Shown here: positions 11,201-23,699 of the stretch, in pieces
Position numbering within the stretch: the first letter of the stretch is position 1
Layout of the letters: every line of letters begins with the position of its first letter
Assembly: GCA_013339895.1 (NCBI GenBank)
Contig: JABACO010000016.1
Span: forward strand, 7,037,463-7,101,462
Direction: 5' to 3'
DNA from: Ephydatia muelleri
Lineage: Eukaryota; Porifera; Demospongiae; Spongillida; Spongillidae
Length of the DNA: 64,000 bases
The notes under the pieces: generated by a model
Database searches by the model: none
Seen by the model: the letters and a program-made list of their open reading frames with translations, nothing else
What the model was told of the DNA's origin: nothing
Program-made: the position numbers and the translations under genes

Positions 11201-14200
11201 GAAATGACTTTCACTATCTGAAAACACCATTCTGCTCTTGACACTGAGTAGTGCTTTTTTTTTTTTTTTTTTTTCACGCGATGCAGTATGCTAGAGACTG
11301 AGTTTTATTAATAATCCGCAATATTCGTTACGTAGGCCCATGGATCACCACAGAGAGAGGGTTCAGGTCAGGAGTACTAGAGTGTGTGGAAGAGTGGTGT
11401 TGACTAGAGGAGATAGACGTTGTATCAGTGCATACAGCGTTTGGGGACATCTGCGCGGTGTCTTTGGGATTGGCATTACCCATGCATGATATCCCAGATA
11501 TTCACCCTCTGTTATTTTGCCATCGGTGCAATTGAGTGATTGACAAATCTGTACATGCTCAACACCATCTTGCTCCATATAAAACCTCAACCATTGTGTT
11601 CAAGTGGGAGGTCCATGACAAAGAAGAATACGACGGGATCTGTTCCTTGCTAATGTATGCACATGCATGGATATTATTTTTACCGTTACCATCCATATAA
11701 GGCAAGAAACAAATGTACACATACAGGAGGTCGTCCTATAACCAGTTCAATTACTGACTATACATTAAGGAATTGCTCCACCAAACCGCTTACTTGATGG
11801 CTCACTAGCCAGCACAAATTATGCAGTGGTCCTGGAACAACTAGTGTCCACTCTGCCTGGATATCTTGAGCCGACCCCTGGAGCTTCCATGCAAAGCACT
11901 GGTGTGTATACCATGTGTGCTGTGAAGCTGCTCATTGTTGTTCAACTGCAATAATGCTAAGCGTCCATGTTTCTATGCAGCAACACCTTCAACCCCATCA
12001 GAATTCAAGCCAACACCACTCTTAGTCCAAATACTGTTGAGGGACATAATGGTCCATTGCATTACTTGCACGAGGGTATGCAGGCTTGTGGAGACAATTG
12101 CCCATGAGTGCAGTGCTTCACCTACAAAACCTGAAGTGCATCAGATGGCTGACACCAGTCCTGGTAAGATGTTTTCAACCCCTATACAGGAGAAACAGCA
12201 AGTACAATCACTTGTGCAATCATATGACATCATACCCCCATCATATACTCCTCTCATGACCTAAGAAGCGGGCAAGCTCAGCAAGCACTATAGGACAGTG
12301 AAAAGGAGATGCATGGAAATGCACTCTGATTTAGATGCTGTTATAGCAGCTGAGGGAGAGTCATCTACCCTCATTAGGAGAGAGCTGGACTACCTTGATG
12401 AAGCAGAAAAGTATCCATTATTGTACCAAGCAGGAATAGGTGTAGGAATGGACCAAAGGATCAGAGATATCTCTGAGAGGATGCACTAGCAATAAAAGCT
12501 GACCTTGCAATACCATAGACAAAATTGCCACAAGTGATATGGATCGGGAATAGGGGATTCTCCACTGACTTTGCATTCATAGTGAGTATTATACACATTT
12601 GGTGTGGCCATTGCTTATGCAGAGCTATGCTCATGCACCTGTTCAACAGAACATGCATGCAGTATTGCAGTTTATGGCCCATAGCTGGGCATCATTCCAC
12701 AACTCTTCCATCTCGCTGACAACGTAGCTGCGAGATGACCACACAGTTTCGTGAGCATGACACACCCATGCAGGATTCGGACTACTCGGAGAACTAGGGG
12801 CACATTCAAATTCGACTCTAGTGCCAAAAAAAAAAAAAAGTGATAGCGTCCACGGAACAACAATATAGTAGACCAAATAAGTACTACTTGTCTCCTTAAG
12901 TTTTCTGCTTCCATTTAGGTCTCAAAAATTGCTCTTAGGGGAGAAAGAGCCTTTTGTTAGTGAATAGGTCCTTTGAAAGTTAGCCTCTTTCGAGCGCTAC
13001 ACATAAAACTTCGACAAGAGGGGCCTGTGATCATGAATTTTAATTTATGATGATAATAATTACATAATCTAATACATGTACACAATACATAAAAATACTC
13101 AAGGGATGTCCAAGAGGCCAAGGGAGGGTGCACATCTTGCCAGCAAGGCTTTAGCCACAGTGGAGAAGTTCAGCCTGCTGTAGATCACAGTGAGAGCCTT
13201 ATATTTGTGAGAACAAGTGATGATGGCCATGTGAGAAGCCAGGCGGGAGAAAGTATCTGATTGGGCCTCTCTTCTCCATGCAATTCCCATAAGTCTCCAC
13301 CGCAAGCGGGATACACACTCCACCCAGCTCTTAACACTTGGGGTCATTTACTCTGTGCTCCCTGGCCTCTGCCTCGTCTGCTGCAGTCCCTTCAAACACG
13401 ATTGCTGCTGTTAGGATGGAAGGGGTTAAGGGGGAGGTCACTGTGATGTCAACGGCAGCATGTTTCCCTCTCTCCCAATTGAGGACAAGTATGTCCGCTG
13501 ACTTGGGACTGGTGTAAGGCCACTGCCCGACTCTACTCTCACTCCAAGGTGGACGCGATGACAGAAATCAACAAACTATGAAACACACTGCGCAGATGGT
13601 TGTGGTGAGTGACGACATCTCCACCCCGTTTGCAGGTAGTAGCATGGTTGCCAAGGCAGTCTAGAGCTGTGCCAGGGCATAGAGAGCACGAGGAGCCTCT
13701 AGCTGTATCCATAGGTGCTGACACAGAGAGGAGTCGACAGGTGATGATAATTGGAATCGTTTCCGTGAATAGGGTACCTAGCGCATGTGTTGTTTTTTCT
13801 TCAAGATACAAGATCAAGGCGATAATAGTTTCCTTAACCAAACAACCTCTTACTTAGCTGCTCCAAGTGCCACATCATATTCCATACCTGGTTGGTGCAA
13901 TTCTCATTTTTCTGGGATAGCCAGCAATTTTGTTCAGCACCTTCCTGCTCCTGTTGTTCAACGCCCTCTTGCTCTGACTGCACCTCTTCTGGACCTTGTG
14001 CAGGCCATTCTACTTCTTCAGGTATCTCTTGAATTACTACTTCATCTTTCTTGCAAGTAATTCCCACATCTATATCTACAGTACAAGTTGTTGAATCATA
14101 CGGAAAATCAGACTCATAGAAAATGACGCCTAGATGAACAACGATGTTAACAGTATCATCACTAATCAGACGATATCCCTTTGTGTGAAGACTGTAGCCA

Positions 14201-14737
14201 ACAAAACGCAGCTTCTCAGCTTTCTTGCCGAGTTTATCCTTCCTGTTAGCTTCAGGTATATAGGCTGCATACGCCATGCATCCAAAAAATTAAATCAGGT
14301 TTTATTTATACCATTTCTCAAATGGTGTGGTCTTTTCTTTGAAGGATCTAGTTGGTACACGATTCCGTAAATACCCACGTGTCACCACCGCCTCTGCCCA
14401 GTGTATGCTTGACAGCCATCATTGTACCTAAAGTTCGATTGATCCAGCTTTCAGTAACTCCATTTTGAGCAGGCGAGTATGGTGCTGACAGCTTATGGTC
14501 TATTCCTTTGTCCAACAAGTATTTGTCAAATTCCTTAGAGATATAGTCCCCACCATTATATCGAAAACTGTCTATTGAGAGTGTCCACACTCATTAGCAT
14601 CTTATCTCTGACTGTAGCTGCGTGCAGTGAACAATAATAAATTAATTCCTTATACATGCAATTAGCTGTTTTTGGAAAGCGAGGAAGAGGGGGGGGGGAG
14701 AGAGAGAGAGGGAAAGAGAGAAAGAGAGAGAGAGAGA

Positions 14738-14811
<74 letters not shown>

Positions 14812-17800
14812 TGTTGCAATTGAAAAGCACAACTTTAGTGATCGTTAAACTGGCAAAGTGATTAATGTTGAGTAATTATGAGTAATGAAATTGTAATTAC
14901 TTATACATGCCTGTACAAGTTATCATCATGTAGTCTTGTTTTGCACAAAATTCATGCTTCTTGAAATTCTTTACATTACATTAATAAAAGTTGTTATGTA
15001 TCATCCACGCAACAGGTGCACACCAATGGATATCTCTTCTTCAAGAATTACAGTGGTTTGGATTTTTCTCCAGCTCTACTTCCAATCAGGGGCTCCGCCT
15101 TTGTTGCTCCGTACTGGGCGGATATCGATACGAGAGGAACGGGTAATGTTTCGTACAGAATCACTCAGGATCCCAAACTATTGCAGAGAGCACGTGACGA
15201 TAGTTCTTCACGTGCTTCTCCACTGTGGCTGTTCATTGCTACCTGGAATCACGTTGGCTACTTCGACAAAAAAGCTGACAAGGTAACGTGCCTTGTTTAC
15301 TTTCAAAACCTATTGCACTTGCGTAGTGCACAAGCTTGAGTACAGCAAAATAATTTAATAATCAAAGTTGATGGAATGACGTTGATTAGTTATTGTTTTC
15401 GAAAGTGTTAGCTGTTGTGTGGGTTGAGACATTTGGATTGCCTCTATTGCTTATGCTTTATTTTGATTCATTTGTCCTATGATTACCAAAACGGATCAGC
15501 TCAGAAAGTACTAGTACAAATTTTACCTTGTATCAATGTATCCATTACATTGCTCAATCGCACAAATTTCTGATAGCTAACCCACTTAGTTCCTAATACC
15601 AAATTAAACACATATACTGCGTAGCTCACTTCCATTATGTTCTATCGATGGGGGCAGTCTTTGCAAATTTTGGAGCCCCCCTGAGGACGTGAGGCTATGG
15701 CAACGACTACATCGGTCCTATATAGCCTCATATGATTACGTCTCAGGTATGTAGCACGTTATATGTCAATAATAGGGCTGTCAGTACTATTGGTTTCTTC
15801 TATCAGCTTAGACTACACTGTGTGCATGCCATTATACTTTTTTCCCCTTCAGACCAATACTTTCCAGTGTGTACTCTTCACAAATGGAGCTCAGTCACAT
15901 GTACTGTTTTTGTATGCTGATGGTCTGATCCAATGGACAGCTGCAAGGAGTATAGACCTGAATGCACTAGCTGGAGTCAATGCTGGGGATGGTGTGAATT
16001 ATGCAATTGTTCCAGAGTCACTAAACATTTCAATCATTAATGTCTCATCAACAACCAATGTTGGAGTTGGTGGCATGTGGCTATTCAGAATCGACACAGG
16101 TACATTTGGGACTGAGGAAGAGAGAGAGGAAGTTTGGGGGGAAACCATACATGCATTGGTATAATCAGAGAAATGAGAAATGGGTTGGGAAGGTGAAATA
16201 AATAAAAACATCTATCAAATAAAATAATGATTACAGCAAAGGGAGTAATTGGGCAGGGTTTTGATGCATATCTGAAATGGAACTGGGCTATTTTGAATTA
16301 TAGTTGTACACAGGGAACGGATGGAGGGCAAAAGAAATCATCTTCAAATATTAATAAATGCTCTGGATATAATCAATGTCAAAGCTAACTAGCTCACTTG
16401 TCCTCCACAGTGTGTGCAACTGTTATTTTGAATAGCCCATTGTAGGTTTTACATGCATTACTCAGCACTCACAATGCATTACTTATATTGCAAGCTAAAG
16501 TGGTAGACATGTTCATAGCCAGAATAAAATGAAACGCTTCCATAGAATTAAGCAATAGATACAACATTTGTGCCATAGGATTATTTGACTATCTTCAAAA
16601 TATTCCAACACTTCCAGAATGGAGCTTGTCTGGAAAAGTAATTTTAGCAATCTATTGATATGACAGTGTGGGGGACATAAATTCTGCCCCTCCCATTATA
16701 TTTCTTTATTAATTTGCTATTGGTCCACTTCTTATCATGTCCACTTGAACTAACAGTTGACAATTCAATGTGTTAGACTGTCTGTATCTGTGCACTTCAT
16801 ATCTTTCCACATTTAAGTGTACAAATAATTCATTATAACTCCTTTTCAATTAATACAGCAGGCTGCATTACCTACTTTGGACCAGAGGACTGGTCCGCAC
16901 CAAATATCACTGTGCAGCCAGGAATTGTCTCCACTTCACTGGATTCAAATGTGACCCTATTATGTCAGGTGACGGGGTGTGGTTCAAGTATCACATGGTA
17001 CAAAGACAACGTAGTAGTCTCAACTGGGCAATACCTTCTGATCTCAAAAGTAAAACCATCCAACAGAGGTCTTTACATGTGCAGAGCTGTCAATATATAC
17101 GGGTATGTATCTTGGGGTGAAGCAAGCATTACGATCCAAGGTTAGACACACCAATGTGTCACTGCACAAGGCTCAAGCTATATCTAACTTGAACAAAAGG
17201 TTTGCATCAATATTCAGCACAAATTATTTTCAACACATCTGTGGCATCAGACATTGCTATGAAAGTACGTGAAGTGATGAGTGCAAACCTGCCTAGCCAA
17301 CAAACGACATTTCATCTCTTTTTCAGTTTAGAATGTTCCTTGAAGGGCAGTCTCTTCTGAACAATACTGCAAGGATTGTCTTTGCAAACATAAGGTAATA
17401 TGGTGAAACTGTGCAGCATATATAGTGTTTCAGTTGTTTATGATTTGCTCGATGAGATAGTAGCAGAATCACAACTGTGTGCTAAGAAAGCATATCAGAC
17501 ATCACAACCAACATGTACAACTGTTATAGCTCAATAAAGTATAACTCTGTACAGTGACTAGTAAAATTCGACATGCATTGGTCTGATGCAGCTGTGTTTA
17601 CCCACAGCGACCAGTCGTAGAGTGGTCACTTTGTAAGCACGCTGCAATTTAAAGAGTTTAAAGTTGTCAGCATTAGTTAATTGTAATATGCATACAAAGT
17701 GATCCCTGTAACGCCAATGTGGAATAAACACTGCTGCAACATTTCCACATAATGGGAAAGGTCCAATGCTCTGCAAAGCACTTAAACCCTTCCCTATTTT

Positions 17801-20800
17801 AATCTTTTTCATACACTTGCATTGCTCATCACACTTCGATAACCTTTTGATACAGAATGCACTGATGATTCTTTAATGACAGCATTGCATTAATGGTTAT
17901 TTAGATAATGACCTATAAAAGAGCAGGAAAATCTAATTTTTACTCTGTTTTTCTCCGATACCACACATCACATGAGATATTAGTATAATTGCATACATAA
18001 AGACGTCATTGTAGGGACAGGTAATAACAACACAAATAGAAAATAAAGGTGTGAATGATAAATTAAGGCTGAGGTACAAATTTCAAGTAATAAATTATGA
18101 TTCCTGCAATAATTTACTGTATTGCTACCATTGATGTGAAAGGATCCTTTCATCTGAATATCTATGTAGCTATCAAGGTGCAATGGTGGATGTTCTCATA
18201 ACGTTGGCTGTGAACAGCAGTTCTACTTATGCATACAACGTCGTCACAAGAGACTTGTACGATCTTTTATTACTAGCCTTTCAGACTGTACAAATCTCTG
18301 CAGCAGCCCTTCAAATTCAAAGATTCGGTAAGATCCTAGTAGCAGAATTTGCCAGAGAGAATGAATGGTATCCCATGAAAATAGATGTGTTCACAAAAAT
18401 GAGCTCAAGTAGCCAAAGAGGGTGGGGGGGGATTTTTTCATTATATACAATGTAGGACATGACCCAAGCTGGTGTCAGCTGTACTTATATATTTTCTCTT
18501 ATATTCATAAACAGATGGCTGTCCTCCACTTCTTACTGCGGGTACCAGCACACTTCAGTGGCCAGAGTCTGAAATTGGCACCATTCGCACTCTATCTTCG
18601 TGCATCCAGCGCCGTTGTGGAGGCTCGTATTCCTCTGGGGCACAGTGGGAACCCATTGTGATCACGTGCTCATCATTCACACCCAACGACTTATCCACTG
18701 CTGTAAGCATCTTGGAAAGCCTTCTTAGTGATTCCCTTTCAAACCCTGAGGTGTGTGATGATTCTTATCTATTTTAGCAGCAGTTGTATTCCTTGTTTTC
18801 TCCAATCTTCTAAGGTTGCTAATTTTCTTCTACAAAATGTGGACAAACTACTACAAATTGACCCAAATACAATATATGAGTTGAATGTTGGTGCTAGGTG
18901 AGAGTTGTGGTGTGCAATTGAGCATATCAAGCCAGACTGCATATTTGGGGATCTTTTGCACGAAAAGGGACTTTTTCAAGATATGACATTTTTTTATATT
19001 CTAGAAGTCTGAAATGTTCTCTACACGTTGCTTCTTACGCACTGAGATCGAGTATCTGTCATTGAGTTGTAAGGCTCTGAATTTTTAATTAACCATACAT
19101 TTCAACGCAAGCGTTACATTTTGTACTGAAAGTTTTATCATGTATGCATTAGGTCCCTTTTCATGGAAGCGATCCCATATATGGGGCATGTTTCAAAACA
19201 TCCTGGAAGTAATACGTCTTTTAAAAGACTGTGCTAATACATTATGTGTTCAGCAACTGTATATCAGAGACTGGAGCCCTTATTAATGTACGTATTGACA
19301 TCTGTATTAACATGTGACCTATAAGAATGGCATCATTAAATCTCAGCATTGTGTACAAACGTCAAAGTTATAACATCAATAATGCTCAAATTGACGGAGG
19401 TACTTTGCAACTCCCATCTTTCCATCACAAACAACATCACCATCACACATATGTGAATTCCAGACAATAGTACACGGTTTACCAGCAGGTTTTCTTATAC
19501 ATCAAGACGTACAGGAACAAACGTAGCATTTATACTGGATAAGACAATTGAACAGAATGTCCTATACACCTCATATCCCACAGCGTACCTGTATGGATTT
19601 TTTTTTTATGTTCAGTATCTGTTTACATTCATGTGTGTGCAGCTCTGCTGCAAATATATAAAATGACCCAAAAATGTTCCTTGTTTACAGACTTCTTAAC
19701 ATTCTCAATTTCTACTCCAACAATGCCATAATCAACCAGACTACTGTGTTTGCAGGCAGAACATTTGCCATCCAATTGGAAGATGTGGACGTAATAAATG
19801 GTGTCCAATGTTTCTCTGGAAAGAACTTCAGTGTTGATTTGGATTCAGTTGATCTGGCATTAGCAGGAAACAGGAGTATTGACAAAGGCTCTATACGTTC
19901 AAGCAGTACAGAAAACACAACAGCTTCTGTATTTGTCACCTCTCAATGCTCTAATACAGGCAGCAGCAATGGAGCATCTCAATATAGACTGACTTTCTAT
20001 ACATTTATTCAAAACACTCTTTTCCAATCTCGAGTGCAGGACAAAAATGGCTTCAAGCTTGGGTCTATCATAATAAGCGTTGGGGGAAATGCCACAGCTT
20101 TGGCAGACAGTTTGCTGCTTTCATTTCAAGTCACCAAGGTTGGCAGCAATAGCCTTTCAATTCATTGTAATTAATAATCAGTATTTGCAATGTTTATTTT
20201 TTAATAAGGCTGCTGAGAAAGCATCTAACATTTCAGCCGTGCAATGGATTACGAATTCTGTTGATGGTTCCAACATGTACCCTGGGGGGGTGTGGTCAAC
20301 AGAAGGCATCAGAACTACTCGTAAAGCGAACAATACAGTCACGGCAGTAGTACAATTGTGGAGTAAAGTCAGGTCTAATAAGAAGACTGTCAAAGTATTC
20401 CAGGGTAATTTTGGAATCCTTTTGGTGAGTTTGCTTGTACGCATTACAAAGCATACAATTCGATGGTGGCTGTCTACATTGCAAGCCATTATACATGCAT
20501 GTATCTATTGTGTAGGATCTCAATCCAGGAGGTGTTGACTGCCCTGCAGCTGATATACTTTCTGCAATTGGGATCATCGTCTCTCTTATCACTTTACTCT
20601 TCTTCCTCATTACCTACTTATCTTCAAGGTGGGTGTCATGTCTATACGGATAACATAGTGAAACATGGCTTTGTACTTACAAAGTCTATCATGGTACCTG
20701 CTCCTTCTTGTGTAGCCGTCTGCGCACGTCAGAACATGGCCTAGTGCTCATCAATATGGGAATAGCACTGCTGTGCCTGTATGCTGTGTTCATGCTAGCA

Positions 20801-21685
20801 AGCTATTCAACTCCTGTGCCTGCTCTGTGCGGGACAGGTGCAGCCTTTGTCCACTACTTTATGCTTGTTTACTTCATGTGGACTGGAGTTGAAGCGGTCA
20901 TTCTTTTCATCAAGCTGGTCATAGTTTTTTCATCCGATATCAGGCATTTGGCCTTGAAGTTAGGACTAGTAGCATGGTGTGAGTTCTGATCATTATATTA
21001 ATCAGTTGTATTGACATTTGGTCGTTTGGATATAATTGAACCTTTTCACTCTCCTTTCAGTGGTGCCTTTTCTTGTTGTGATCATATCAGTTGGTGCTGG
21101 CCACAATTACTACATAAATCAAAATTAGTAAGTTGCAAGTTTCTATTGGATCGTATAAGAACATTTTTTTCTTTTAGTTGTCGTCCCAGTTGGCTTCCGT
21201 TCTATGTTGGATTGATTTTACCCTTCCTTGCCATCTACGTCTTCAACTGGACTATGTTTTCCATCATAATGGTGTCTCTTTGCAGACACTGGGCTAAGCT
21301 GCGCCAGGCTAGACAACAGAGAAAGGCAGCACGTGATCCACCCCCTAAATCCGGTAGTGATTTTACGCTGCGCCACGTCGTGAACTCGGCAGGGCTGGCC
21401 CTAATACTCGGTCTTGGGTGGGGGTTCGGCCTTGCAGCAAGCAGTAATGACATAAGTGCCTTGGCTTGCACATTACAGTTTTTGTTCAGTGTCTTCGTGA
21501 GCTGTCAAGGGGTCCTCATTCTTCTCTTTCATGGAGTGCGGAGCAAAGATGTCAGGACTGTTTGGGCCTCATGGCTTCACTGGCTATCTGGTAAGCTCAG
21601 TTTCTCCTGCTGCAGACAGTCCACTAAAGTTCTCGTTCTTAAAAACTCCGAAGTCATACAAAATGATAGAGCAATGAAAGTGTAG
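8274..21685 (+). CDS. adhesion-GPCR-like receptor with NIDO and Ig domains (16 exons)
   Basis: Exons: 8274-8459, 15016-15282, 15853-16099, 16862-17140, 17218-17264, 17327-17394, 18170-18327, 18515-18750, 18815-18897, 19471-19590, 19691-20138, 20209-20424, 20516-20628, 20716-20978, 21061-21127, 21178-21685. All junctions are GT-AG, every phase agrees, and the sum is 3306 nt (1101 aa). Predicted order: signal peptide (1-16, MLSLTIICTWAAIASG); NIDO (about 20-230, FYPFGQSVND, VHTNGYLFF, APYWADID); Ig (about 245-325, CQVTG, YMCRA); SEA-like (about 327-417); HRM-like cysteine block (about 418-475); GAIN (to about 785); seven helices from about 795. TM6 GLGWGFGLAA and TM7 CQGVLILLFHGVRSKDVR fit class B2 GPCRs. 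The protein should sit at the plasma membrane and sense an extracellular ligand, with the C-terminal tail signalling inside. The GPS motif is degenerate. The acceptor of exon 4 (16859 or 16862) and exon 10 (tag before 19471) are choices made by reading frame. AATAAA occurs near 21842. Confidence 0.87.
8821..9070 (+). pseudogene. RecQ-like helicase fragment in intron 1
   Basis: Reads LKSHQLEVILAFITGNDVF, then AVLPTGYG, a stop, and SLCYACLPIVFDHLL, then IVIVVSPLT. This matches the RecQ family Q-motif, Walker A (normally PTGxGKS) and motif Ia. The invariant Walker A lysine codon is TAA here, so it cannot function. RecQ-like helicases are often carried by large transposons, which I infer for this copy. 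Confidence 0.7.
9958..10758. mobile_element. 800-bp palindrome (foldback element) in intron 1
   Basis: Sequence from atgggtcagtttccgaga (9958) returns as its inverse up to tctcggaaactgacccat (10758). The centre lies near 10360, and the arms of about 380-390 bp have only scattered mismatches. The only unpaired centre is about 30 bp (10347-10375). A C-homopolymer at 9921-9946 abuts the left arm. Arms this similar imply recent insertion or gene conversion. The transcript of the receptor gene would contain a very long hairpin before splicing. Confidence 0.85.
12298..12489 (+). other. unrecognised open frame related to 4924-5220
   Basis: A 63-codon frame containing AEGESSTLIRRELDYLDEAE followed by LLYQAG. 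It parallels the 4924-5220 frame. An upstream frame at 11935-12264 may belong to the same remnant. It lies inside intron 1 of the receptor gene, so it is probably transposon debris. Confidence 0.35.
13099..13841 (-). pseudogene. non-LTR (LINE) retrotransposon ORF2 C-terminal remnant
   Basis: The minus strand shows a CSLCPGTALDCLGNHATTCK block with RGGDVVTHHNHLR directly after it (about 13600-13700). A piece near 13440-13510 corresponds to the widespread VLVPNWxxGKPAAFDVTVTSPLN-type stretch. The tail reads REAQSDTFSRLASHMAI (about 13215-13270). This order is typical of the C-terminal part of a LINE family common in cnidarian and sponge genomes (recalled, not searched). Frames are broken. Confidence 0.7.
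13834..14590 (-). pseudogene. Ty1/copia-type integrase remnant
   Basis: The minus strand reads FRYNGGDYISKEFDKYLLDK (about 14500-14570), then SAPYSPAQNGVTESWINRTL (about 14430-14490). This is the copia integrase block with the catalytic Glu of NGVTE in place. Further on comes the GKKAEKLRFVGYSLHTKGYR segment with DVGITCK following (about 14030-14240), the usual linker after integrase. Internal stops and gaps separate the parts; no reverse transcriptase or LTRs are seen nearby. Confidence 0.8.
14690..14806. repeat. (GA)n microsatellite
   Basis: More than 100 bp of nearly pure GA/AG dinucleotides with a few GGA and AAAG interruptions at the left end. Confidence 0.95.
15655..15785 (+). repeat. 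dispersed repeat in intron 2, copy 1
   Basis: The stretch with gaggacgtgaggctatgg, cctcatatgattacgtctca and gggctgt is repeated on the opposite strand at 36525-36660. Both copies have a run of C (or G) next to ttttggagc. Non-coding; consistent with a short interspersed or MITE-type element. Confidence 0.65.
18970..19190 (+). repeat. dispersed repeat in intron 9, copy 2
   Basis: Diverged copy of the 7215-7450 repeat, lying in the same orientation inside the intron between receptor exons 9 and 10. Confidence 0.65.
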
Positions 21686-22159
21686 AGTGCACTAAGGCTT
21701 AAATTGCGCAAACCGTGTGAAAACAAAAATTAAAGGCCATAATGCCTTTTGGACTACATGTAGTATGATGTGTACTATATATTATGCATATACCTGAAAA
21801 TCAATTTTGAGTGAATGCAAATTACAACGTATAAATGAAAAGAATAAAAATGGAAAAGGGGGTATATTCTATACATCCGATTGGTCCACCCGATTTCCGC
21901 CCTTAGTCGTATTCTATTATTTAGGGGAGCATGGGTGGCATAACCTCGCGGTTTCTGTCGGAGGTAACAACTGAAAAGTGAAAGAATTGTTTATGTTGGG
22001 TGATTCGTTATCAAAGTGCACACTGTGTTTTATACTGCACGCTTGTGTCAGGTGTAGACTGCCATCTGTTTTATTCTTTTGATTTGTTATGTTTTGGTGT
22101 ATTGTTTTGGGGTACAAGCATATAATAGGGAGTGTGTGATGCATGTTTGTGTGCATATT

Positions 22160-22915
22160 CTAAGTCAATTGTATTATCCTGTTTGCCCAGACAACTAGAT
22201 AAATCTTTATAGCCAGCACAAATACCTAAATATGGTCAGTTGTGTATGACAGTTTGCATCTCAGCCTAATGTTCAGGCCTTACCTTCCGTCTGTTGCAAA
22301 TCAGTCAAATTGTACATTTTTTTGGCTTCTTTTTTATCTTTGCCTTTCTTTTCATGCATAGCTTTTAATATATATCAGTGAGCCAGCTGGTGCAGATTCC
22401 ATACAGTTTCACTTTCAGCATCTGCAGTGCATAATGTGTTGTGGCTATAATAAAACCTTCATGAATGTGTTCACATTAGTGTAAAGGAAAGATGAGCTTG
22501 CAGAGTAATGTGCCAAATACACTCAACAGTGGTGTGTATGTGTCTTGCATGTCTGTGTGTTGTGTATGTAGTGACACAAGCAATTTTCTTGTGCATATAT
22601 TTGATCAAAGGTAATTATTGCGGCTATATCAGGCAAGGCGGTTAGGGTTAGTATTAGGTTTTCCTCCCATGTAAAGATACACTCGTACCTAGCCTCGTCT
22701 CCAGGCCCTATTTTTATATTAAAGTTACGGGGGCAAATTTTTTTCGCCCCCGTAACTTTAATATAAAAATAGGGCCTGGGGACGAGGCTAACTCGTACCA
22801 TGAGCACTGCATGGACCCTGCCTTGCATGGACCTTAGTTTGAGTCTCTTCCAGCCAGCTCAGATCCATGCATGCAAGCTTTGGAAGTTTATGCGGTACTC
22901 CTGTGAGTGTATGAG
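22160..22915 (-). pseudogene. partial copy of the beta-propeller gene region at 44.2-45.0 kb
   Basis: On the plus strand, atggtcagttgtgtatgac, gttcaggccttaccttccgt and cttcatgaatgtgtt-type blocks match 44180-44525. The piece ccagctcagatccatgcatg plus gcaagctttggaagtt matches about 44955-44975. The exon reading (minus strand) contains stops. It is split by a MITE at 22690-22790. The copy is therefore an old, dead duplication of a piece of the gene at 42.1-49.7 kb. Confidence 0.7.
22690..22790. mobile_element. 101-bp palindromic MITE with 9-bp target duplication
   Basis: A near-perfect palindrome starting tagcctcgtctccaggcc, flanked by actcgtacc at 22681-22689 and 22791-22799. The same TAGYCTCGT ends and the same 9-bp duplication length as at 3394-3489 place both in one family, plausibly mobilised by a Mutator-like transposase (inference from TSD length only). 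Confidence 0.88.
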
Positions 22916-23084
22916 GTTTACTATATGGTGATGTGCATGAGAATATGCCATATGATCGTGTATAGGTCCATGATGTGCTTATCTAAAACAAAGCCCTTCA
23001 CATGGGTAGCACCCACACACTGTAAAAAAAAAAACCCGGTGAAAGTCACTCCTAATCCAGGAGTGAATGTCGCCCTCGAAATTT

Positions 23085-23145
23085 CACTCCTATTTTAAGA
23101 GTGAAGAGCACTCTACGCGGATCGAGTGCTCTTCACTCTCGATGT
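23085..23145. repeat. short hairpin
   Basis: agagtgaagagcactc and gagtgctcttcactct face each other across a 10-base loop near 23117-23126. Weaker sequences of the form actcctaatccaggagt sit just upstream, so this may be the core of a degenerate foldback MITE. Confidence 0.5.
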
Positions 23146-23699
23146 GAAGGTTGCGCGACACTCTTTCTTATGGATTGACGCGCTCTCTTTTATTAAGAAG
23201 AGCGAGATATTTTTTATTGCGTGCTATCAAATTATAAACAACAGTACACCCTGCAGCTATACGCACAGACAAAAAAAAAGATAGCAGCCTTGTATAGTTA
23301 ATATTGAATTGCAGCTTCCGAAAGGCATTGCAGATTCAGGGTGAACTGTATATTGTCATCCTGCCAAGTAATTTTTAATAGTGATTGAATGGTTATAATG
23401 ATATATATATGTTGTTACCTTCATGCTTTTTAGTTATGCAGCTGTGGGTGGATTACATCATGTACCGCTATGTGTTTAGCCAGAATTTTGGGGAACCAAT
23501 AAGATTAGAGGTATGCAATAATTGGATATCTTTGTTATATAATCGAGCGGTTAATTAGGAATTTGTGACGGTATGCGCATGATTATTTCCGCCCAGGGTT
23601 TAAATATGGCATTATTTCAGCAATGCTCCACCGTGACAAAGCGCCATCAATCTCAGTTGCGGCCCCCACGGGGCACACTCGTCCCCCGCGGGAGACATC

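Noticed and set aside
14556..14830. Ser/Leu-rich open frames near 14.7 kb
   Set aside because: Low-complexity translation of the (GA)n microsatellite.
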